Assembly: GCA_964642235.1 (NCBI GenBank)
Contig: CAZXOP010000049.1
Span: forward strand, 1 to 12,615
Source: CAYSND01 sp964642235
Lineage (GTDB): Bacteria; Bacteroidota; Bacteroidia; Bacteroidales; UBA932
DNA length: 12,615 nt
Direction of reading: 5' to 3'
Part shown: positions 6,168 to 12,615 of the stretch, one piece after another
Layout: each line of letters starts with the position of its first letter
Numbering within the stretch: position 1 is the stretch's first letter
Notes under the pieces: generated by a model
Database searches by the model: none
What the model saw: only the letters and a program-made list of their open reading frames with translations
Told to the model about the DNA's origin: nothing
Translations under genes and position numbers: made by a program

Positions 6168-6605
6168 ATGAAAACTTATCCACATTTAATAGAAGATATC
6201 TGTAAGAAAGAGAAATCTACAAGAAACGTAAAGATTATTATTAAGACCTTGGTTGGTTGGGCACAACAAGGTGTTACAACAAACCATTATAAAGATTTGA
6301 ATGATCAACTAGGTTATAAGAGATTTTCCGGGCTTGGGCGTTGTCTTGGATTAGTAAATGATGTATTTCAAAGCCTTAATCAAAAAACTGGTATGCAAAT
6401 ACCCACGCTTAATGCTTTATGCTCAAATATGAAAACAAATCTCCCAAGTGCCGGATTAGATTGGGTTCAAAGTGGTTATGAAGCACTTTCAGATGATGAA
6501 AAAAGAGTTTTTGTTGATAATCTTAACTCTCAAGCAATTAAATACGATCAATGGGGATATGTTTTGAAATTATTAGGTTTAAGTCCGCTAAAGGATTTAA
6601 ATTAA
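6168..6605 (+). CDS. Uncharacterised 145-residue protein
   Basis: Function unknown. It is probably cytoplasmic, without signal peptide or membrane helix. Residues 20-72 (IIIKTLVGWAQQ, YKDLNDQLGYKRFSGLGRCLGLVNDV) resemble a small helical or winged-helix module that I associate with the N-terminal part of some endonuclease-like or alkyltransferase-like proteins. Residues 77-97 (IPTLNALCSNMKTNLPSAGLDW) and 103-141 (GYEALSDDEKRVFVDNLN, then YDQWGYVLKLLGLSP) fit the tail I remember from the same uncharacterised proteins; no HNH or other nuclease motif is seen here. This is recall, not proof. It is an isolated gene in an AT-rich stretch, diverging from the 5290-5850 gene and converging on gltX. The ATG is preceded by an A-rich leader typical of Bacteroidota start sites. 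A defence or mobile-DNA role is possible but unsupported. Confidence 0.65.
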   Translation: MKTYPHLIEDICKKEKSTRNVKIIIKTLVGWAQQGVTTNHYKDLNDQLGYKRFSGLGRCLGLVNDVFQSLNQKTGMQIPTLNALCSNMKTNLPSAGLDWVQSGYEALSDDEKRVFVDNLNSQAIKYDQWGYVLKLLGLSPLKDLN

Positions 6606-6702
6606 ATTATTATATCCCCCCAATTTTCGGATAGGCGGCTAAAGTGTCTGCTGTCAGAATAATTAGGGAGGAGATACACAATAGGTGGCGTAGAAAAAAG
6701 GT

Positions 6703-6797
6703 CAGAGATGGCAGGTGCCGAGAGGCGACATTGGCTCCCGAAAAGGGAGGGGACCCACGCAAGTGGGGAGGATCGCCTTCGGCACCTGCTGTCTCTG
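6703..6797 (+). ncRNA. Candidate structured RNA: long stem enclosing two hairpins
   Basis: Bases 6703-6721 pair with 6779-6797, and after a small bulge 6724-6728 pair with 6773-6777: about 24 pairs in all. Inside are two perfect 5-bp hairpins: 6735-6739 with 6745-6749 (loop GAAAA) and 6754-6758 with 6763-6767 (loop GCAA, a GNRA tetraloop), so the fold is a three-way junction. Two adjacent pairs, 6709-6791 and 6710-6790, are U-G and G-U on the plus strand but would be A-C and C-A mismatches on the minus strand; with the GNRA-type loops this favours a plus-strand RNA. Against this, on the minus strand the stem is followed by six T's (6699-6694), as in a terminator for the gltX operon. I do not recognise a known RNA family. 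Confidence 0.5.
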
Positions 6798-6900
6798 GAT
6801 ATAAAGATATTAGAGGAATCTATTGCCCACTTGGAATGTACTATATCTTGTCCATCTGTATTAATTCAAAAGGCGGTTACTTGGTCGGTTAGGCTTTGGG

Positions 6901-6922
6901 ATTGCGGAACGGAGTCCGCAAT
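6901..6922. repeat. Short palindrome, REP-like or terminator stem
   Basis: ATTGCGGA at 6901-6908 pairs perfectly with TCCGCAAT at 6915-6922 around a 6-base loop. It lies 11 bases after the end of gltX. No T-run follows on the minus strand. The flanking TGTCATTGCGGA...CCGCAATCCC (minus-strand reading) resembles dispersed palindromic repeats seen in many bacterial genomes, so a REP-like repeat is at least as likely as a terminator. Confidence 0.4.
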
Positions 6923-6933
6923 GACATTCAACA

Positions 6934-8487
6934 TTAGAGAGTGGCTATCGCTTTTTCGATTCGATTGACTGTTTCGGATTTTCCGAGGAGGGCGATGATT
7001 TCTGTGACGCCGGGACCTTTGGAGGCTCCTACAAGTGAAAGGCGGAGGGAGTTCATTACCTTTCCCATCGGGAGAGAGCGTTCGGAAATGAAGTTATGGA
7101 GGGCGGTGTCCAAATTCTCCTTAGTAAAGGGTTCTGTGGAGGAGATAATTTTGGAAATCTCTGCTATTGCTGCTTTGGTCTCAGGATTCCAGAACTTTGA
7201 AACTGTGGCAGAATCGTAAGAGGTAGGGGGGGTGAAGAGATAATCGGAGAGTTCCCAAAAATCGGAGACGAAATGTGCCCTCTCTTTTATTAGTGAGCAG
7301 ACCTTTTCAATATACTCGAATGGGGCAGAGACCCCTTTCTCTGCGAGAATAGGGGAGAACTCCTCTGCAAGAGAGGCATTGCTCTTCATACGGAGGTATT
7401 CCTGATTAAACCACTTTGCCTTTTCTGCATTGAACTTCGCTCCGGAACGGATAACCCTTTCAAGTGAAAATGACTCCACAAGCTCTTCGAGGGAGAAAAT
7501 CTCCTGCTCGGTACCGGGGTTCCACCCAAGAAATGCAAGCATATTTATAAATGCTTCAGGGTAATAACCATCCTCTCTATACCCTCTTGAGACTTCCCCT
7601 TCGGGGCTAACCCATTTAAGAGGAAATACAGGGAATCCGAGACGATCTCCATCGCGTTTACTTAGCTTCCCTTTTCCGTCAGGTTTGAGAAGGAGTGAGA
7701 GGTGTGCAAAACGGGGGCGTGTCTCTTCCCATCCAAAAGCCTCATATAGAAGGTAGTGGAGTGGGAGAGAGGGGAGCCACTCCTCTCCGCGAATAACCTC
7801 TGTAATCTCCATAAGGTGGTCATCCACGATATTTGCCAAATGGTAGGTGGGGAGGGAGTCAATAGCTTTCCAAAGCACCTTATCATCGAGGGTGTCAGAG
7901 TTTACCTCCATTTCGCCTCTAATAAGGTCATTCATCTTTACGATACGATTCTCAGGTATCTTAAAACGGATAGTCCAGTTATTCTCTTTCTCCACTAACT
8001 CTTTACTAACCTCAGCAGGCAAAGAGATAGAGTTGCGTAACGACTTTCGAGTAATGGAGTTATATACAAAAGCCTCTCCCTTTGCTTCAGCCTCTGAACG
8101 TTTTGCCTCAAGCTCCTCAGAGGTGTCAAAAGCATAATAAGCATACCCTTTTTCGACTAACTCCTCGGCATATTTTCTATATATCTCCTTTCTTTGAGAC
8201 TGCCTATAAGGGGCAAAAGGGTGTTGGGGGGTCTTCGCTGTTGCAATAGAGCCATCCATATTAACCCCCTCATCAGGGAAGATTCCGCACCATCTGAGGG
8301 ATTCTACAATATACTCCTCTGCACCCGGAACAAACCTTTGAGAGTCAGTATCCTCGATCCTGAGGATAAATTTTCCTCCCCTCTGTTTTGCAAATAGGTA
8401 GTTATAAAGTGCTGTCCTTACCCCTCCGATATGGAGCGGACCTGTAGGACTTGGAGCGAACCTTACTCTTGTCTCTCTTTCTGCCAT
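6934..8487 (-). CDS. gltX: Glutamyl-tRNA synthetase
   Basis: It charges tRNA-Glu with glutamate using ATP in the cytoplasm (class I aminoacyl-tRNA synthetase). The length of 517 residues fits bacterial GltX. The catalytic HIGH-type motif is APSPTGPLHIGG (11-22) at the start of the Rossmann fold, followed by NYLFAKQ and RIEDTD. The KMSKS-type loop is KLSKR at 274-278, continuing as DGDRLGFPVFPL as in Bacteroidota. The C-terminal half (about 330-517) is the helical anticodon-binding region. The ATG at 8487 is seven bases after the ftsZ stop, so gltX appears to be the last gene of the cell-division operon; that neighbour is less usual than the synthetase itself. No key residue is missing. The discriminating or non-discriminating nature cannot be told from sequence by eye. 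Confidence 0.97.
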   Translation of the reverse strand: MAERETRVRFAPSPTGPLHIGGVRTALYNYLFAKQRGGKFILRIEDTDSQRFVPGAEEYIVESLRWCGIFPDEGVNMDGSIATAKTPQHPFAPYRQSQRKEIYRKYAEELVEKGYAYYAFDTSEELEAKRSEAEAKGEAFVYNSITRKSLRNSISLPAEVSKELVEKENNWTIRFKIPENRIVKMNDLIRGEMEVNSDTLDDKVLWKAIDSLPTYHLANIVDDHLMEITEVIRGEEWLPSLPLHYLLYEAFGWEETRPRFAHLSLLLKPDGKGKLSKRDGDRLGFPVFPLKWVSPEGEVSRGYREDGYYPEAFINMLAFLGWNPGTEQEIFSLEELVESFSLERVIRSGAKFNAEKAKWFNQEYLRMKSNASLAEEFSPILAEKGVSAPFEYIEKVCSLIKERAHFVSDFWELSDYLFTPPTSYDSATVSKFWNPETKAAIAEISKIISSTEPFTKENLDTALHNFISERSLPMGKVMNSLRLSLVGASKGPGVTEIIALLGKSETVNRIEKAIATL

Positions 8488-8494
8488 AAGTTGT

Positions 8495-9730
8495 TTATTT
8501 ATTTAATTTAGCTCTCTCCTCTTTCTCTTTTATTTTTCTTAGTTTTCTCTCTAATGCCGATTCATTTTCGAAATCGGCAATATTCATATCCTGACTATAT
8601 GACGAAATAACTTCCGGATCATAAGGGGAAGTTTTAATGTCATCTTCATTCCCTTCACCCTGACGGGTAAGGATAATGGTATCTATATCCTCTTCGTCGA
8701 GCACCACTCTCTCTCCTCTTGCAGCTCTCTTTGGGGGAGGGGCGATATAGACTTCAAACCCTGTTGCTATAACAGAGATTCTTACAGCCCCTTTTTCAAC
8801 ACTCTCCGAAAAGACAATACCTCTCTTAAAATTAGATGCTCCACCTGTAAATTCTTGAATATAATCCATAATGGTCTTCATCTCATACATAGTAAGACCA
8901 TCCACAGGACTTGTGGTTATATTTACAAGTGTGCTTTTAGCGGTTTTAGGATCATAATCGTTCAGAAGTGGGGAGGAGAAAGCCCTCTCGACTGCCTCCA
9001 TGGCTCTATCTTCTCCTGAAGCCTCTCCGATACCCATTAAAGCCATTCCGCTTTTGGTAAGGAGATTCTTAATATCTGCGAAGTCAACCCCTATATGCCC
9101 CCTTCCTGTAATTATCTCTACTATCCCCCTAACTGCTGTGGTTAGGATAGAGTCAGCTTTAGGGATAGCATCTATAGCTGCAAGGTCTCCAAATACTTCG
9201 TATAGTTTTTGGTTGTCTATAACAAGTAGTGAATCGACATGAGCAGAGAGATCCATAATCCCATCATAAGCTCTCTTCTGAGCTTCATACCCCTCATCCT
9301 TAAATGGGAGGGTTACTACCCCCACAGTAAGGATACCCATATCTTGGGCAATTTTTGCAATTACCGGAGCTGCCCCTGTTCCTGTACCTCCCCCCATTCC
9401 GGCAGTTATAAAGACCATTTTGGTCTGCCCCTCTAACTTTGTTTTTAATATATCTATAGACTCTATTGCTGCATTTCTCCCCTGTTCAGGATCACAACCG
9501 GCTCCAAGTCCCCCTGTTAGAGTAGTGCCAAGTTGGACTTTATCAGGAATAGGGCTAAGTGCGAGGGCCTTATTGTCTGTATTACAAATCGTAAAATCGA
9601 CATCTTTCATCCCCTCTTTATACATCTGGTTAACAGCGTTTCCACCACCACCACCAACTCCTATTACTCTGATTATAGCAGTGTTAGGTTTCCAGTTGGC
9701 AGGTACGATATTGTTAAAATAATCACTCAT
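8495..9730 (-). CDS. ftsZ: Cell division protein FtsZ
   Basis: This is a tubulin-like GTPase that polymerises into the Z-ring at mid-cell and recruits the divisome. With the start chosen at 9730 it has 411 residues. Visible are the glycine-rich GVGGGGGNAVN at the N-terminus, the GTP-binding GGGTGTG signature at 113-119 and the T7-loop VDFADIK at 215-221 that supplies catalytic Asp to the next subunit. Residues from about 330 are a charged linker. The C-terminal conserved peptide is only loosely recognisable (IADFENESALERKLRK), and the tail is Lys/Glu-rich. The frame is open to an ATG at 9781, but that would overlap ftsA by 50 bases; the ATG at 9730, one base after the ftsA stop, or the one at 9739 are more credible. 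FtsA, encoded just upstream, is its membrane tether. Confidence 0.96.
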   Translation of the reverse strand: MSDYFNNIVPANWKPNTAIIRVIGVGGGGGNAVNQMYKEGMKDVDFTICNTDNKALALSPIPDKVQLGTTLTGGLGAGCDPEQGRNAAIESIDILKTKLEGQTKMVFITAGMGGGTGTGAAPVIAKIAQDMGILTVGVVTLPFKDEGYEAQKRAYDGIMDLSAHVDSLLVIDNQKLYEVFGDLAAIDAIPKADSILTTAVRGIVEIITGRGHIGVDFADIKNLLTKSGMALMGIGEASGEDRAMEAVERAFSSPLLNDYDPKTAKSTLVNITTSPVDGLTMYEMKTIMDYIQEFTGGASNFKRGIVFSESVEKGAVRISVIATGFEVYIAPPPKRAARGERVVLDEEDIDTIILTRQGEGNEDDIKTSPYDPEVISSYSQDMNIADFENESALERKLRKIKEKEERAKLNK

Positions 9731-9731
9731 A

Positions 9732-11093
9732 TTAAGCATTGTTATCAGTTTCTGAATCAAAGATCCCATTAAATAGTCCACCTATTCTATCGCTCAAGCT
9801 CTTTTTAGGTGCCTCTCTCTTCTCTCTCTTACGACTCTCCTTTTCGGTTTTTGGAACCTCGGGGGGGGTGTCTGTAGGGAATAAAGTGGTACCTCCATTT
9901 GGATTATCCACTTCTTCGCTTTTACTATGTTCTGAAATATAATCAAACCCTTTTAGAACAAGCCCTACTGCTGTCGATGCACTCGGTTTATATATATCTT
10001 CACATGAGTTGGAGAGGACAATAGGATCGTTAGGAAGGGCTATACGCACATTCATCTTGGTTATCTTCTTTGCGGTAATCTGTATATGATTTAGCAATGA
10101 AGTCCCTCCTGTAAGTACAAGTCCGTTTCGAAGTTTATCTTGGTACCCTGATTTTTCGATCTCCTCTTTTACGGATTTAAATATCTCCTCTACACGTGCC
10201 TCTATGGCACTTGAAAGGAGTTTAAAACTAATCTCCTTGTCACCCGCTCCCCCAAGTCCTTGGATTACAATGCTCTTATTATCGGGAGCATATTCAGATA
10301 GACATGAACCATGCTGTTTTTTCATAGCTTCAGCATGTTTAAGAGAGACCCCGCAAGTGAGGCGGATATCCTCAGTGATGGAGTTCCCACCAAAAGGGAT
10401 TACTGCCGTATGTCGTATGGTATTCTCATGATAGATTAATAGGTCGGTGGTTCCTCCCCCTATATCGACCATTGCTACTCCTAACTCCATATCGTCACTT
10501 GTAAGGACGGCGCGTGCAGAGGCAATAGGCTCTAAAATTAGCTTTTTAGTGGTCAGTCCGGTTCTTTTAATCACATGTTTACTTGATGAGGCCGAATTTG
10601 CCTTTCCTATAAAGATACGATAAGTTCCATCTATCTCTTTACCAAGCATTCCTACAGGTTCCGTGAGTCCTATGTGGTCATCCACATTATAAAGCTGTGG
10701 GATAACGTGAAGTATAACCTCTCCCGGGGCTGTTCTTGAGTTATAAACCTCTTCTAACATAGACTCTATCTCCTCCTCTCTTATAAGAGCGTCCCCATCC
10801 CTATGTTTTTTTATAGAGCAGGAGTCGCATCTGATATTTTGTCCGGCAATACCTAAAAAGATATCTTTTATGGTAAAGTCGTTTATGATATCCTTCATCT
10901 GCTCTAACACATTATTTATGGTAGGTTGAAGGGATTCTAGAACATGAGAGATATTTAATACCTCTCCTCTGACCACTCCGCTTGAAGGGGCTTCACTATA
11001 GGCTACAATCTTCACTCCTGAAGAGGTCTGCTCTCCCACAATGGTAACCACTTTGGTGGTTCCTAAATCTATTGCAGTTACGTAATTACTCAT
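9732..11093 (-). CDS. ftsA: Cell division protein FtsA
   Basis: This actin-fold ATPase anchors FtsZ filaments to the inner membrane and recruits later division proteins. It has 453 residues, slightly longer than E. coli FtsA because of a C-terminal linker. Phosphate-binding loops are AIDLGTTKVV (7-16) and VDIGGGTTDLLIY (209-221), and the adenosine motif is LVLTGGTSLL (325-334). The SHS2/1C domain lies at about 85-165. Residues 388-430 form a charged, Pro-rich, variable linker, and residues 432-446 (SLSDRIGGLFNGIFD) make the amphipathic membrane-targeting helix. The ATG overlaps the ftsQ stop as ATGA (four shared bases), and its own stop lies one base before the chosen ftsZ start: strong translational coupling within one operon. 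Confidence 0.96.
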   Translation of the reverse strand: MSNYVTAIDLGTTKVVTIVGEQTSSGVKIVAYSEAPSSGVVRGEVLNISHVLESLQPTINNVLEQMKDIINDFTIKDIFLGIAGQNIRCDSCSIKKHRDGDALIREEEIESMLEEVYNSRTAPGEVILHVIPQLYNVDDHIGLTEPVGMLGKEIDGTYRIFIGKANSASSSKHVIKRTGLTTKKLILEPIASARAVLTSDDMELGVAMVDIGGGTTDLLIYHENTIRHTAVIPFGGNSITEDIRLTCGVSLKHAEAMKKQHGSCLSEYAPDNKSIVIQGLGGAGDKEISFKLLSSAIEARVEEIFKSVKEEIEKSGYQDKLRNGLVLTGGTSLLNHIQITAKKITKMNVRIALPNDPIVLSNSCEDIYKPSASTAVGLVLKGFDYISEHSKSEEVDNPNGGTTLFPTDTPPEVPKTEKESRKREKREAPKKSLSDRIGGLFNGIFDSETDNNA

Positions 11094-11908
11094 ATTTTTA
11101 TTGTATTTATTTCCTTATTTCTTTTTTTTGGCTTACAAACTATCTGGTTTGAGTACTTTAAGTTTATTTCAGAGTATTTTTCCCACCCCTCTATCGGGAT
11201 TACATTGTTATAAAAAACAGTAAGTTTTGAGAATTTGTACTCAATGTTTTTTAGAGGACCAAATTTAATGGCAATATCACCCACACGTGTGTAGAGAGTT
11301 ACATCTCCGTTCGGTTCAACCTCTATCTGCTGAATTTGTGCACTCCAAAATTCGTTTTTGCTTATATAATTTCCAAAAGTAATAATAGAGCTTACCCACT
11401 CCTTCTCCTCTTCACTTACAGCCCCTCTGTACCCTGTGGTAAGGTTAATCGGAACCTCTCCCGTAACAATAGGGACATAAGAGGTAAAACTATCTACTAA
11501 CGGGAAAATATACTCTTGGTCATCTATATAGAAGCCGCCATATTGGGTCTGAATTCTTAGGATAGGCTTTCTTTGTGTAACAGCTACTTTCAGAACTCCA
11601 TCTCTTGAAACCGAGACAGAGCTCTTTTTAATCGCACTTTTCCCATTTAACAACTCTTCTGCCTGATAAAGATTAAGGTCATTTAGATTTGCTCCGATCG
11701 GTTTCATGGGGGATTCGAGTAAAATATCCTTTACCTCTTGTTTACTAACAAACCTATTTTCAAGACTATCGAGGATTTCGACTTTAATGGATGTACATAT
11801 CTCGTTCACCTTCCCTGCCTCTCGTAAGATATCGGCAAAGACAAAGTATGCCGCAAAAAGTGCGACAAGCAAGGTTATTCCGATATATAGTACTACTTTT
11901 CTTAACAT
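11090..11908 (-). CDS. ftsQ: Cell division protein FtsQ
   Basis: This bitopic inner-membrane protein links cytoplasmic FtsA/FtsZ with the periplasmic septal synthesis complex (FtsL, FtsB in the family). It has 272 residues: a short cytoplasmic tail, one transmembrane helix at about 6-26 (VVLYIGITLLVALFAAYFVFA), a POTRA-like domain at about 40-112 (FVSKQEVKDIL, LYQAEELLNGKSAIKKSSVSVSRDGVLKVAVTQRKPILRI) and a beta domain (YIDDQEYIFPL, YVPIVTGEVP, GDVTLYTRVGDIAIKFG). It ends in a basic tail. The family is weakly conserved, so identification rests on these blocks and on its place between murC and ftsA. Its start overlaps the murC end by seven bases and its stop overlaps the ftsA ATG. Confidence 0.93.
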   Translation of the reverse strand: MLRKVVLYIGITLLVALFAAYFVFADILREAGKVNEICTSIKVEILDSLENRFVSKQEVKDILLESPMKPIGANLNDLNLYQAEELLNGKSAIKKSSVSVSRDGVLKVAVTQRKPILRIQTQYGGFYIDDQEYIFPLVDSFTSYVPIVTGEVPINLTTGYRGAVSEEEKEWVSSIITFGNYISKNEFWSAQIQQIEVEPNGDVTLYTRVGDIAIKFGPLKNIEYKFSKLTVFYNNVIPIEGWEKYSEINLKYSNQIVCKPKKRNKEINTIKI

Positions 11909-12615
11909 TTTTTACTCTTTTGGGTCAGCAAATCGGCTATAGGTTTAATAAATCTGTCGATATCTCCTGCGCCAAGTGTTATTAATATATCTATTTCACG
12001 TGATGCTATTTCATTTAGCAGATCCCCCTTCTCCACTATCTTTTTATTGGGTGCTGTTATTAGTTCAAGTATAACTTCTGACGTTATCCCCTCTATAGGA
12101 AGCTCCCTGGCGGGGTATATAGGGAGTAAAATCACTTCATCGAGGGCACTCAGGCTCTCTGCAAACTCCTTGTAAAAATCTCTTGTTCTGGTGTATAAGT
12201 GTGGTTGAAATATTCCGCAGAGTTTTCTGCCGGGGAAAATATTTCTAATGGAACTTATGGAGGCAGAAATCTCGTTAGGGTGGTGGGCATAGTCGTCCAC
12301 GTATGCACATTTTGGGGTATTGAGTTGAATATCAAACCTCCTCTCCACTCCTGCAAAGGAGTTCAATGCTTTTCTAACCTCCTCCTTCGGAGTTCCGTGA
12401 AGCAGGGCAATGGCAGAGGCTGCAACCGCATTCTCCACATTTACCCATCCGGGTATTCCGACCCTGCACCCTTTGATTGCACCTATAGGGGAGTTGAGGG
12501 TAAAGGAGAAGTACCCCCCTTCGAGGAGCTCTATCTCGGAGGCATAAAAATCGCACTCCGAATTATATGAGTAGTGGAAAACCTTCGCAGTGGTTCTGCT
12601 TAAATCTATCTCCAC
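11902..12615 (-). CDS. murC: UDP-N-acetylmuramate--L-alanine ligase, C-terminal part (5' partial)
   Basis: MurC joins L-alanine to UDP-MurNAc using ATP, the first amino acid step of peptidoglycan precursor synthesis in the cytoplasm. Only the last 237 or so residues are in the window; the frame runs off the right edge, and the GTG at the edge is an internal Val codon. Counting from there, visible are NVENAVAA (59-66, end of the central ATPase domain), GVERRFD (89-95), DDYAHHPNEI (107-116, the signature of the C-terminal Mur ligase domain), FQPHLYTRTRDF (136-147), LLPIYPARE (163-171) and TLGAGDID (213-220). YAHHP with RRFD and LGAGDI separates MurC from MurD/E/F. The gene overlaps ftsQ by seven bases and heads the visible operon. 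Confidence 0.96.
   Translation of the reverse strand: MEIDLSRTTAKVFHYSYNSECDFYASEIELLEGGYFSFTLNSPIGAIKGCRVGIPGWVNVENAVAASAIALLHGTPKEEVRKALNSFAGVERRFDIQLNTPKCAYVDDYAHHPNEISASISSIRNIFPGRKLCGIFQPHLYTRTRDFYKEFAESLSALDEVILLPIYPARELPIEGITSEVILELITAPNKKIVEKGDLLNEIASREIDILITLGAGDIDRFIKPIADLLTQKSKKC

Larger units (their letters stand above)
6606..6933. other. Intergenic region with structured, GC-rich elements
   Basis: These 328 bases lie between converging genes. Short ORFs here overlap the inverted repeats and do not look coding. The region contains the large fold at 6703-6797, a small TAGA-GGAA-TCTA hairpin at 6811-6822, a second copy of CTGCTGTC at 6648-6655, and a hairpin at 6901-6922 next to the gltX stop. 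Confidence 0.6.

Noticed and set aside
6644..6892. 82-codon ORF in the gap before gltX (and an overlapping one at 6708-6968)
   Set aside because: They run through the inverted repeats of the structured element, give Arg/Gly-rich low-information protein and match no family I know.
9731..9781. Longer FtsZ start at 9781
   Set aside because: It would overlap ftsA by 50 bases and add residues unlike known FtsZ N-termini; the ATG at 9730 (or 9739) is better placed.
1..12615. CRISPR arrays, tRNA or rRNA genes, insertion sequences
   Set aside because: No regularly spaced repeats, no cloverleaf, no rRNA-like stretch and no transposase were seen. The only long repeat pair is TR/VR.

Overview
The window looks like chromosomal DNA of a Bacteroidales-type bacterium (phylum Bacteroidota). 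Evidence: a murC-ftsQ-ftsA-ftsZ cell-division cluster with short, Bacteroidota-like gene junctions, a GltX with the KLSKRDGDRLGFPVFPL block, a PEGA-repeat/SUMF1 surface-type protein, no strong Shine-Dalgarno sequences, and TAnnTTTG promoter-like boxes. I cannot assign a genus.

Left part (1-5180, + strand). A conserved envelope-type hypothetical gene, cut at its 5' end by the window, is followed by a complete diversity-generating retroelement (DGR). Its parts, all in one direction, are: (i) a 712-residue secreted target protein with five PEGA-like repeats and a C-terminal SUMF1/C-type-lectin-fold domain whose last 44 codons are the variable repeat (VR, 3349-3480); (ii) a small HRDC-domain accessory protein; (iii) a DGR-type reverse transcriptase (YMDD, IGNLTSQ); (iv) the template repeat (TR, 5049-5180), starting four bases after the reverse transcriptase stop codon. 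TR and VR align without gaps at a constant offset of 1700. They differ at 18 of 132 positions, and all 18 are adenines in TR. They change 12 codons, 11 of them AAC/AAT in TR. This is the diagnostic signature of adenine-specific mutagenic retrohoming. The inferred cycle is: TR RNA is copied by the reverse transcriptase with errors at A, helped by the HRDC protein in place of Avd, and the cDNA replaces VR, diversifying the binding face of the exported target protein.

Middle part (5181-6933). An AT-rich accessory stretch holds two small genes of unknown function (5290-5850 on -, 6168-6605 on +). It ends in a 328-base gap with a striking GC-rich fold at 6703-6797: a stem of about 24 pairs enclosing two hairpins, probably a structured RNA or a terminator, and a short REP-like hairpin at 6901-6922.

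Right part (6934-12615, - strand). In transcription order murC (3' part only), ftsQ, ftsA, ftsZ and gltX are packed with overlaps or gaps of a few bases and very likely form one operon: the last cytoplasmic ligase steps of peptidoglycan precursor synthesis, the division-site machinery, then glutamyl-tRNA synthetase. The DGR is the most notable system here. DGRs as a class are known; this locus, its target protein and its RNA elements are what deserve attention.
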